DNA of 64,000 nt, from assembly GCA_019096065.1 (NCBI GenBank), contig JAGUCH010000004.1, forward strand, positions 992,001 through 1,056,000, in the 5' to 3' direction. The translations under genes were made by a program, and so were the position numbers. Positions 22,019-31,182 of the stretch are shown here, piece by piece. The DNA is from Paracyclopina nana. Lineage: Eukaryota > Arthropoda > Copepoda > Cyclopoida > Cyclopettidae. The notes below the pieces were generated by a model. It was not told the DNA's origin, did not search any database, and saw nothing but the letters and a program-made list of their open reading frames with translations. How positions within the stretch are numbered: the stretch's first letter is position 1; each line of letters begins with the position of its first letter.

Positions 22019-22297
22019 ATGATTGGTCTGATTGCTGAGGATCCGATGACGGGATTGGAGTTCTGTGCAGTGTGCCAAGCCTCGTTCAAAGGCAAATATC
22101 CTTCCTACCGCAGAAGGCAACTCATCAACCACATTGAAAGCAAGCATATCAAGCGGCTTGCTTACTCATGCAATGAATGTGGCAAGCGTTTCAACAGCCT
22201 GCAGAACAAATACACCCATGGCTCCATGTACCATAGAAAGAAGCCCTTGCCCATTCCAGAATCGCATGTTAAAATTGAAACCGATGCTGACAACTAG
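22019..22297 (+). pseudogene. 5'-truncated but open copy of zinc-finger exon 11
   Basis: Both fingers are intact and nearly identical to exon 11. The duplication breakpoint (after a repeated aaaaca.ccctata) removes the acceptor. The only nearby AG (in aaaaacag) lacks a pyrimidine tract and gives the wrong phase. So it is probably not used, although an unusual acceptor cannot be excluded. Confidence 0.6.
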
Positions 22298-22336
22298 CTA
22301 ATTATGAATAAAATACAACCCTGTATATCATTGCAG

Positions 22337-22656
22337 TCTATGTCGAGCCCACTTCACAGGAGCGCAAAGCAAAGTTGTCCCAGCATGTCATTTTCGATCC
22401 GGATATGGGAAGAGAAGTGTGTGGATTCTGCAGGATTTCCTACACGACCAAGAACAAGGTGGACGCACTGCGAATCTTGTACAACCACATCGAGGCCGAG
22501 CATATCAAAATCATTGCCTACTTTTGCCCCTACTGCAAACGAGGCTTTTACAATCCCAACCAGAAAAGCAGCCATATGGCCACAACGCATAAAGGCTTGC
22601 GTAGCAAGCGGAAATCTTTGAAAATCAAGCCTGAGCCTGAAATATACTACGAGTGA
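22337..22656 (+). CDS. Alternative zinc-finger exon 12 of the lola-like locus
   Basis: Acceptor ATCATTGCAG ends at 22336; split Val codon, then YVEPTSQERKAKLSQHVI. Finger 1 is the long variant (CGFCRISYTTKNKVDALRIL), finger 2 CPYCKRGFYNPNQKSSH. Basic tail ends EIYYE. Confidence 0.84.
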
Positions 22657-22688
22657 AAAAATGGCCGTCTAACTTTTCTTTGTTGCAG

Positions 22689-22990
22689 AAATTCGTGAGC
22701 CGACAATGCAAGAGAGGAGAGATAAACTTGATAAGTATATTACTTATGATGACAAGTTACATCGGTACCGTTGTGCAGTTTGCCTCGTGTCTTACACTAC
22801 GAAAAATGAGCGTGACTCCTTCAGAGTCCTGATGAATCACATAGAGGCCAAGCATGTCCAGGAGCTCACCTACTTTTGCCAATACTGCCAAAAAGGCTTC
22901 TTCAGCGTGCACCAGAGAAACTGCCACATTTCCAACAATCACAGGGAGCAGCACAGGAAAGCTAGGCTGAGTAACTCACTTCCTTTTTGA
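22689..22990 (+). CDS. Alternative zinc-finger exon 13 of the lola-like locus
   Basis: Acceptor CTTTGTTGCAG ends at 22688; split Glu codon, then IREPTMQERRDKLDKYI. Long finger 1 (CAVCLVSYTTKNERDSFRVL) and finger 2 CQYCQKGFFSVHQRNCH. An AATAAA follows near 23015. Last recognisable exon of the array. Confidence 0.84.
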
Positions 22991-23021
22991 GAGCTTATTC
23001 AAAGTCAATCAATAAATAATT

Positions 23022-23330
23022 AATTGTTGTTTGCAGTGCGCGTGAAGCTTTTTTTTACATTTGTAGCGGATTGATTTAGCAGATAGTAGCAAATATCTAT
23101 TTGTCTTTAAGGCGGGAGCATAAAACAGGGTTGTTGGCTTAGAGAGTATTTCAATTGGAAGAACCTCTGTGATGCTTTCTCATACCGATTGTGAAAAAGC
23201 AATAATTTATCAAGGGTTTTTCCGATTTTAAAAAATCCGAGGCCAAAACTCTAAAATACTGAGGCTCTAATGTAAACTGAATTATGATGCATGGATATCG
23301 TATTGAGTCATGTAATATCTATTTACATAT
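23022..23330 (+). repeat. Direct duplicate block, copy 1
   Basis: About 310 bp, beginning ttgttgtttgcagtgcg, with ggcgggagcataaaacaggg and ending atggatatcgtattgagtc. Similar over its length to 24739-25057. No ORF. Function unknown. Confidence 0.75.
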
Positions 23331-23520
23331 GTAAACATTTTATAAAATAAGCGTATAAAATAGCTGAGCATATTTTGTAAAGTAAAAATCGAGTGGCAGC
23401 TTTGCGGGCTCGAGCTTGTGAGAGCCAAGTGATGCTACGAGATTTTTACTTTGTAAAATGAGCTCAGGCTCAGGTATTTTGTAAGCCTGTTTATATTTTG
23501 TTTTCACATATATACGATTT
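23331..23520. repeat. Foldback repeat, copy 1
   Basis: Imperfect inverted arms: tagctgagcatattttgtaa plus agtaaaaatc, against gatttttactttgtaaaatg plus agctcagg. The central GC-richer part has gcgggctcgagcttg. A second copy lies at 23600-23790. Confidence 0.65.
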
Positions 23521-23599
23521 TATATGATGGAAAGTAATTTTCAAATGTTAATGAAGTTACCAGACCAGGAATGAGGGAGTGACACACCTTATAATATCT

Positions 23600-23790
23600 A
23601 TTTATATATGTAAACAATTTATAAAACAGGCTAATAAAATAGCTGAGCAAATTTTGTAAAGTAAAAATCGAGTGGCAACTTTGCGGGCTCGAGCTTGCAA
23701 GAGCCAAGTAATGCTACGAGATTTTTACTTTGTAAAATGAGCTCAGACTTTTGTAAGCCTGTTTTATAATTTGTTTACATATATATACGA
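23600..23790. repeat. Foldback repeat, copy 2
   Basis: Same arms and centre as copy 1 (tagctgagcaaattttgtaa ... gatttttactttgtaaaatg), including the flanking tacgattttata.gaggaaagtaattt sequence. So the duplication is larger than the foldback. Confidence 0.65.
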
Positions 23791-23823
23791 TTTTATAAGA
23801 GGGAAAGTAATTTTTAAATGTTA

Positions 23824-24051
23824 GGACCTTTCCATGTGCTTGTTCAAAAAATAAAACTGAAAAACGGTTTTTGATGGTACAAAAAATTGGTCTTAGGCAA
23901 GTAGCAAAAGAAGTAAACAAATAAGTAAACATCCAGTACGTAAAAAGTAAACAAAAACGTAAATAAACAATGAAAACGGTCTTGCAAAAACGGTTTTGCG
24001 TGGTACATTTTTTTGTACCTTAAAACCAAAAGTGAGCACATGGAAAGGACC
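23824..24051. mobile_element. 228-bp MITE, PIF/Harbinger-like
   Basis: The ends ggacctttccatgtgct and agcacatggaaaggacc are inverted repeats with one mismatch in 17. Both sides are flanked by TTA. The related unfilled sequence at 23535-23560 reads aaatgttaatgaag with a single TTA, so the element inserted with a 3-bp TTA duplication. A TTA/TAA target duplication is characteristic of PIF/Harbinger. No ORF. Confidence 0.85.
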
Positions 24052-24325
24052 TTAATGAAGTTACCAGACCAGGCAATCTTGACTTAGCATTTGATCCATT
24101 ACTTTGAGGGCTTGGGTTGAGAGGCCCTCAGTAGTGCAAGAGTAGCCGAAAGTGTTAATGAATCACTTGAAAAGTGTGCATTTTGAATTTGGCACTTTTT
24201 GAAGCTAAAAGATGTGTTAGATCAAGGTTTGTAGGGTATCTCTGCTTGAGTCTCAACTCCTCTGCTAAGCTTTGCTCAGCTTAGAAGAAGAATAAAAAGG
24301 AATTCTAACAACAATTTTTTCTATC

Positions 24326-24399
24326 TGTAGTGGTAGCTCAGTCAGTAGTGCGTCGGATTCCTAATCTAGATGATCAGGGTTCGATCCTCATGCAAGGCA
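24326..24399 (+). tRNA. tRNA-like sequence, probably pseudogene or SINE head
   Basis: A-box-like TGGTAGCTCAGTCAGTAG and a perfect B-box GGTTCGATCC at tRNA spacing, followed by a T-run. The region between has CCT in anticodon position. The acceptor arms (around gtagtgg and tgcaagg) do not pair, so I do not call it a functional tRNA. Confidence 0.45.
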
Positions 24400-24459
24400 T
24401 TTTTTCTCCTTTTTTCTGCAATGGGATTTACTTCTTGGACAATATCTGGTCAAACAGAG

Positions 24460-24722
24460 GAGCAACACACCTTATAAAATACTTTATAATGTGTGTCACT
24501 TGATAAAGTTAAACATCAGAGCCTTTATATATGTGTAGTAATATGAACTGAGACAAATTGGTAAACTGAATTATACATGCGAAAATTACTTTCCATCATA
24601 TAAAATGCTTTATAATGTGTGTCACTTGATAAAGTAAGGTGACAGAGCTTTTATATACGTGAAGTTGTATGAATTGTTTAACTGAAGTGCGAAAATTGCT
24701 TTCCATCATATAAAATGTTAAA
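24460..24722. repeat. Imperfect tandem duplicate of about 125 bp
   Basis: ataaaa.actttataatgtg followed by tgtcacttgataaagt occurs twice (about 24475 and 24600) with similar downstream sequence. The end ttccatcatataaaatg is the reverse complement of a motif near 23515. Confidence 0.5.
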
Positions 24723-24738
24723 ATGAGGATTAATGAAT

Positions 24739-25057
24739 ATGAATAATGGTTGTTTGCACTGCGAGTGAATGTTGAATTTGTTGCTGATTGATTTAGCCTC
24801 AAGCTAAAAGATATTGCAGCAAATATCTATTTGTATAATTGGCGGGAGCATAAAACAGGGCCGTTGGCTTACAGAGGATTTCAACTGGAACAACCTCAGT
24901 GATGCTTTACCACTCCGATTGTGAAAAAGCAGTAATTTATCGAGGTTTTTTTTCAGATTTTTAAAACATCCAAGGTCAACACTCTAAAATACTGAGGCTC
25001 TTTTGTGAACTGAATTATAATGCATGGATATCGTATTGAGTCATGTAAAATGTTAAA
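24739..25057 (+). repeat. Direct duplicate block, copy 2
   Basis: Partner of 23022-23330 in the same orientation, with substitutions and a small insertion (gcctcaagctaaaagat). The two copies bracket the foldback repeats and the MITE. Confidence 0.75.
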
Positions 25058-25114
25058 ATATTTATGAGGGTTTTTATTGTCTGAGATTCACTTATAAGAA
25101 CAATTTGCAGCGTT

Positions 25115-27030
25115 TCAACTGGATGTCACTTTTAATTGGCCCAATTCGTGAGACTCTTCCACTTGATCACATTTCATTTCGTGTCTAAAATTGTAGACAA
25201 CAGCAAAAATGCCCACTTTCACCAAATTGACACATCCAGCCAATAAACTTATGGCTCCGGGGAAAGTGTCAATTGTCTATATTGGGGAGAAAAGTAATAA
25301 AACACAAAAAAATAAAGAATCATTCCAAATTATACTTGATTATAAAGTTGGCGAAATGCCGGATTTGAAAACATGGGCGTAATCGAGGCCAGAATTCCCA
25401 CGAGGGCATACAACTTGCCTATATCTTGTTTGGCAACGCAAAATGTGAACAGCGTGCGAGCTGTGGCCCAACTTCCATAGTAAGCAAACGTGAAAATGTA
25501 GGACACAAAAAAGGACCACAACGAGGGCATGAATGGAACCATGAAAAAAGTCAAGGCTTGCAAACTCAGTGCCATGATGCAATAAGCGCTCTCATGGATC
25601 TTGATGCAAGGCAGGATGAAGAGCAGGAAAATGCTCTGGACGCTTTGCTTCACAGCCTGAAAGTAGGAGTAGTCCGTCTCAGTGAAGCTGGGGAACTGCT
25701 TGAGCATGTAGAAATATTCGAGGGATTCCCACTGGTAATTGAACCAGAGCAGTGAGTAGCCCAGCAGTAAAATGTAAATGATCATCCGGAGATGGCCGCT
25801 CCTCTTCTGCAGCAAAGTGGCTGTGATCTCCCGGATTGGCTTGATGATGGATGCTTGAAAAAAATCTTGGCATCCTCCGAATTTCCATTGCTTCTTTTCT
25901 ATGGGCTCATCCACAAAGTTGACCAAGTAGACAAAGCCCACAATGGAGCAGACCATGTAGAGAATGTATACACCCAGGTATCCAACGTTTTCAAAAATGA
26001 TGGGAGACAGCAGATTGCCAATGACAATTCCTATCAATTCAGTGGCATCAAAGCGGGCCAAGGTCTGGGCGCAATTGTCATGCTTCGAAATTGTGGCTCC
26101 GAATCCATAAATGCCCAAGTAGTACACTCCGGTCCCTCCAAAGTAGCCAAACCAAAAGTCTCCAGAAAGGTAGAAAAAGGCTGTTGGCAGTTCTCTGATC
26201 CAAATGTAGTTGATGATGCTAAATATGCGGCCAATGATGGTGCCCAAAATGGGCAAAAGTATGAGTGGCTTCCTCCCAAAATCATCAGATAAACTCCCCG
26301 CGAAAAATGAGTAGACAATGCTCGGTATGGTGCCAATATACTGGCCCACCTAAATTTAAAAGTAATTCACATAAGTATCATAACAATAACATTGATGTAG
26401 AGCGATCCCAGCGGCCATAATGGGCAACAGCTGGGACTTTCAGCAGACGCTGCTAGAGAAAAAAACTGAGTTAACCCGTTTTTGCGACCCGAATAGTAGC
26501 TCGAAATGAAGACCCAAGCACATGTAATCAAACTTTTTAAAGCGTTCCTTCATGACGCAAACAAAGGTTTTAGATCTCTAATAACCATTAGATACTCAAT
26601 TTCAATTTGCTGAGTCCTGATGCTAGGCAAAAGTGAAATAAAAATTATTGGCACTAGAAAAAGTGGCTGGATTCATCAAAACAAAACATAACTTTGAGCT
26701 CAACTCTTGAGAGTTTCTGCAAAAATGCCAGAAGATGGCATGTCTTTGTTATGATACTGTTGTCTATTGGGGGGCTAATTTTCCCCCCTTAAAACCTATA
26801 TAATCTACCATTTCAAAGTTGTTCACGTGGACTTGGATTTGGGATTGCACTTTGTCATTTTCGATGCTGGACAAGTTCTTGCACACGGATTCCTCAAATC
26901 CCTGATCAATGTGGCAAATTTTCCACATCAATAAATTGGTGTCCACTTTCACCCCACTCAACACAGCCCAGCCAAAAATAAAGAGGAATATAGCTGGCTC
27001 TAGTGTGATTTTGATGCCTCTGAATTCCAT
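25115..27030 (-). CDS. MFS transporter, SLC46 (proton-coupled folate transporter) family-like
   Basis: Twelve-helix solute carrier. Exons 27030-26809, 26349-25336 and 25276-25115 join in phase 0 to 465 aa. The N-terminus (ITLEPAIFLFIFGWAVL, then LLMWKICHID and SVCKNLSS) has the family EP and Cys pattern. VGQYIGTIPSIVYSFFAGSL leads into SDDFGRKPL, the MFS motif A. The last exon supplies TIDTFPGAISLLAGCVN and VVYNFRHE, typical of the last helix and tail of SLC46 proteins. The first intron is 459 nt, long for this window, and I see no coding exon in it. The substrate is not predictable from the sequence. Confidence 0.85.
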
Positions 27031-27500
27031 GATGATGCCACATGCACTGGATGAGGTCTACTGCTGCTGCTAGCTATACACACTACATGAAAATGTTGCT
27101 CCGGCTCACCACACATATAGGCTTTTGTGATCATCATGTACATGCCCAGTACTGTGCCTTCAAAAGCTGTACCTTATCCAATTCAGCATTGTATGTAAAG
27201 TAAAAAAAATAATGATGATTCTCTCTCTTACTGAAAACAGCAAATAGAAAAATGTGTGCAAATTCCATTTTTGGGGCGGTGCTGCTAAAAAGCGCACCGA
27301 GCACACACTCTGCTTAGCGCGCCAAATTCAGCTGAATGCTCCTTATATGAAACAATGAAAAAAACCAAGGAAATTCATTGATTGCTCAATTAGGCGTACT
27401 GGCTACTTTTAAACAGTATCAATTTGTTAGAAGACCGCAAGAAAGGCCAAATTAGTTACTGTGTTTAAGAATTCCTGGCATTGATCCATCAAAGTTTGCA
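27031..27500. promoter_or_regulatory. Divergent upstream region, SLC46-like and LNR genes
   Basis: 470 bp between two divergent start codons. Contains a short GC-rich patch (about 27275-27325). No coding potential. Confidence 0.4.
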
Positions 27501-28483
27501 ATGATTTTAAAGCCTCCCAAAAAAGTCATTTTTTCTTCTCTGCTTGTCCTTAGTTTGGTCACCTTCATCATGCTCATCAAAAGTCTAAAATCAATCTCTG
27601 TAACAACTATCAAAGTTTAGGCAATTGAGCTCTTTTTGTTTTATTGGATTACTTTGCAGACTACAACTGTTGAATGTGTGCATGATTCAATAAGTGATGG
27701 CATTTGTGATGATGCAAACAACAATCCCCATTGCCAATTTGATGGATGTAAGATTCCTCTTTACTTGATAAAGACTTTCTTTTGGCAAAAGCTTGTTCGT
27801 TTCAAGATGATTGCTGCAATGGTATTCTGAATGCTTGTATTGAATGTCGATGCTTTAATCAAGTCTCAACTCTGGCTTTGAATACCTACAAACCTGGAAT
27901 CACATTCAACACTTTCACAACCACAACCACTTCTGAGTCACAACCATCCAATTGTCCATTAATTGATTGGGTTGGTGATGGTAACTGCCATGATGCTACC
28001 AATACAGAAATATGCAATTATGATGGTGGAGATTGTTGTGGCATCACTAAAAATGCCAATATGTGCACTCTTTGTATTTGCCACACAGAAAACACATCAT
28101 CAGAGCAAACTCCTCTTAGCTGCCAATTATATCCACTGGTGGTTGGTGATGGGATCTGTGATGATTTTGTAAACACTTTATCTTGCTATTATGATGGTGG
28201 AGATTGTTGTGGTGAATACAGAAATGTCAAATTTTGCTCCCTGTGCATTTGCCACTCTGAAGAACTTGAATTACAAGAGGAAATGTCTATTGAGTGTCAA
28301 ATACCTGAGTGGGTTGGTGATGGGATCTGCGATGATTCTACAAATCTAGCATCATGCCTTTTTGATGGTGGGGATTGCTGCTTGACTGATAAAATTGTAT
28401 CATATTGCATCCTATGCATTTGCTACAACATTGAAAGCACTTCAAACTCAGCTCAAACAATTTCAAGATCAAGTGAATTTTGA
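27501..28483 (+). CDS. Membrane-anchored protein with LNR (Lin-12/Notch) repeats
   Basis: Exons 27501-27599, 27660-27747 and 27792-28483 join in phase to 292 aa. A basic N-terminus with one hydrophobic segment (KKVIFSSLLVLSLVTFIMLI) suggests a signal anchor or signal peptide. Then come a diverged LNR and three clear LNR modules, each C-x-WVGDG-C-D...C-YDGGDCC: CPLIDWVGDGNCHDATN, QLYPLVVGDGICDDF and CQIPEWVGDGICDDSTN. LNR modules bind Ca2+ and occur in Notch, pappalysins and the GlcNAc-1-phosphotransferase; none of those catalytic or receptor parts is here. A Thr/Ser-rich spacer separates module 1 from 2. The locus is AT-rich and the 3' continuation is decayed, so it may be a dying paralogue. 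I do not assign a function. Confidence 0.6.
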
Positions 28484-28776
28484 AGTTTGCAGTTATGATG
28501 GTGGAGATTGCTGTGGCCCTTACAAAAATGTTGACATGTGTGTCTCTTGCTATTGTGTATTTGAAATGGATTGTCCATTCCCATGGTATATAGGCGATGG
28601 CTTCTGTCTACTGTGACGTAATAATCAATATACCATCTTGCTCATATGATGGGGGTGATTGCGTGAATTGGTAAATGATGACATGGCAAATATATAGTAC
28701 CTTACTGTAACTATGATGGAGGGGATTGCTGCTTAAAATATGCTTACTTTTGCAATGATTGCATTTGTCATCTTTA
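28484..28776 (+). pseudogene. Decayed LNR-repeat tail
   Basis: Three more LNR remnants follow in changing frames: VCSYDGGDCCGPYKNVDMC then CPFPWYIGDGFC ending at TGA; then, one frame over, INIPSCSYDGGDCVNW and a stop; then CNYDGGDCCLKYAYFC to CICHL and a stop. The first halves of two modules are missing. This looks like frameshifts and deletions in a once longer LNR array. Confidence 0.7.
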
Positions 28777-30008
28777 ATGCAAACTTCTTAATTGAAAAGT
28801 TCTATAATAATAATATTTAAATTCAAATTTCAGACAGCTTAAAGCCTTTCAAAGGGAAATGCAATGTGCATGACTTCATAAATCTGTGAATAAAAACTGC
28901 TCTCCAAAAACTTAGCATTTTTTCCTCTTCTGAACTATTGATGGGTGCCAGTACCTGGTACTACTACAGATAATGCTTGGTACAACTAGAATACTTGGTA
29001 CTACTAAAATGCATCGTACTTGGTACTACAAAACGCATCATCCCTCGAACTACTGCCAAGACCGATTGTGCCTCGAGCTACAAAATGCATCCGTACCAGG
29101 TTTTACTGGCAAAACACGCTGTACCTGGAGTTACTATCGCAACAAACAAAAGTGATTAGTCTTTTCTTTGACTCTACCAAGATCAGAGTCAAGTCTTGCT
29201 TGGTCTTTGTCACCTAAGCCTTGCATTTTCTGCCAGGTTTTCCTGGGTCAGCCAAGCCTTGCTTGATCTGCCTAGCCTTATTTGGAAGGTTCTGCATTGT
29301 GACCCAAGTCTAGCTTGGTAAGTACTATTGTTTGCAAAATCTTGTTGAGCAAGTCTTGTTTTGAAAATATTGCTTCGTGTGTCTTTCTTTAGTAAATCTG
29401 GCCTGGTAAGCCTTGGTTGGTTTGTAATGCATTTTAGAAGCTACATAAATGTGTGACAACTAAAAGTGGGTCTATCTTGATAATAAATTAAGGCACTGTT
29501 CACTTGTACTTTTAAAGGAAGGATAATTCATAACATCAGTTAAAAAACAATTTAGTTTGCTCTATTCAGTAAAAAACTATGCGATAAATTTGGCTGTAAT
29601 TTTTATAGGGGAACCAAGTGAGCTTTATCAGTGTAATGTTAAGAAAAACGTAATTAAAAGGTAATCAATAATAAAAAAATAGAAAATATATAGAAAGAAG
29701 TAGTTACAATTTTTTTGGCATTTTTGTTGTCTGTCGTGCATGTCGCGCATTTTAGTACGAGACCATAGAAACCCGAAGTCAAGCTGACTGCACTAGATGT
29801 CACTGAGTTCAGACGGCTAGACGTCATCAATGCGCGAGCGCAGTTGACCCGTTCATCACATGAACTACTTGATATGAACTATAGCAAAAAGTCAAAAAGA
29901 GCCAGCTTCCTATTATAAAAAAAGCCGATTAAACTAACATGCTAATCTTGCGACACTTTTAATTAGTGCTCTAGCTTGCCCGTAAGCCAGCCCAAAGGCC
30001 AGCCTGGA
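28777..30008. other. Intergenic with degenerate short repeats
   Basis: 28965-29130 holds degenerate units with ggtactact / aatgcatc. 29160-29420 holds degenerate aagtcttgcttgg / agcctt units. The rest is AT-rich with no coding potential seen. Confidence 0.45.
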
Positions 30009-30562
30009 ATTGGGCTTTGCTCACGGTGTAGTTACATTTTTCCGAATAATGTAAAAAAGATGGCATTAGAAGTAACCTCCGATTCTTTTTCAAAGTCGCT
30101 TAAACTAGTTCGTCGCATAATCGTTATCATTTGGCTTTTTGACTTTAAAAAACGAAATATTTGGCGTTTTTGTCAAGAAAGGAGAGCTTTTCTGCCTTTG
30201 CCAGAATGCTCCACCGTGTAACAAGCTAGATTTTCTTGGGCAACTTGTCCTCCAAAGCATGCAATTATTACTTAATTTGCCCTTAAAATGACTCCAAAAC
30301 AAGATTAAAACTTGCTTTTCAAAAATTAGAAGAATGAAATATTAGTGAAGTAGTTGAAATATATCAAATCTGGATGCTTTTAAAATTGATCGGAGGTTCA
30401 ATATTTTTAGATCGGGGCTAGTAGCGGGGCGGGTGCAAACAGAAACAGATCGAAATTCAATTTTCAGCCCGCTTAGCTTACACTGCTATTAGCTGGGGTA
30501 TCATTAGCTCCTCCTAGCGGCAAAAATCATTACTACAAGAGCCTCCGTGAGCAAAGCCCAAT
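30009..30562. mobile_element. Possible small inverted-repeat element
   Basis: attgggctttgctcacgg at 30009-30026 is exactly repeated in inverse orientation at 30545-30562. The 554 bp between them have no credible ORF. No clear target duplication, so the boundary is uncertain. Confidence 0.5.
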
Positions 30563-30653
30563 TTGAGGAAAAGATGCAATTTGAGGAAAGATAGCTCTCT
30601 AAATATAGTAATATGTAAATATAATATGTCTATTTGAATCTTAGATACTACCT
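30563..30653. other. Short spacer before the CACTA element
   Basis: 91 bp, AT-rich, nothing recognised. The last two bases (CT, 30652-30653) match the two bases after the element. Confidence 0.4.
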
Positions 30654-30684
30654 CCCCACTAAGTGTTTGACATCGCTTGGCCAA

Positions 30685-30930
30685 GTAAATAAAATTTTAT
30701 TTTCAACTTATTATAAGTTTTTTTACGTAAGGTACAAATAAGTTTTTATGAAAATCTTATTATGAACTTATTTGCCAAAAAAAAAGTGCCTCAATTTATG
30801 TCAACTTATTTTCAACTTCAAATAAGTCACTTATTTTGCTGACAATAAGTCACTTATAAAAGACTTAATAAGATCTTATCAAGGACAATTTATTTTTAAC
30901 CTTAATGCAATTTTATTAAGTACTTAATAA
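30685..30930. repeat. Left subterminal ACTTAT-motif array
   Basis: Dense cluster of aacttatt, ataagtt, aagtcactta and acttaataag motifs in both orientations, just inside the left terminal repeat. Confidence 0.75.
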
Positions 30931-31182
30931 GTTGCTTAAAATCACTTCTGGAAGTTTGAATGACTTGGCTAGTAATCGGAATTTCATTTTTTTATAATGA
31001 GGTTTTTTAATGTCATTAACAAAGTAAAACGATTACTTTTGGAAATAAGCAATGTGTTGGCTTAAAAATGTGTTTATATTTCAATTTTCAATTGTTTCTT
31101 TGTTGAATTTTGACAATAGTATTCATAATCTTGATTTTGGAATGTTAAAATTTTCGCACTTTTTAACAATTTGTTAAAAAAG

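Noticed and set aside
23037..23080. Acceptor-like ttgtttgcag followed by a short in-phase frame (VRVKLFFTFVAD), a possible finger-less isoform end
   Set aside because: Only twelve codons, lies in a duplicated repeat block, and the copy near 24760 has lost the AG.
24326..24399. Functional tRNA-Arg(CCT)
   Set aside because: Acceptor stem does not pair and the T-stem has a mismatch, despite good A and B boxes.
26400..26470. Possible extra coding exon in the long SLC46-like intron
   Set aside because: Joining exons 26809 and 26349 directly is in phase and gives the family's normal sequence; the candidate adds a stop or unrelated residues.
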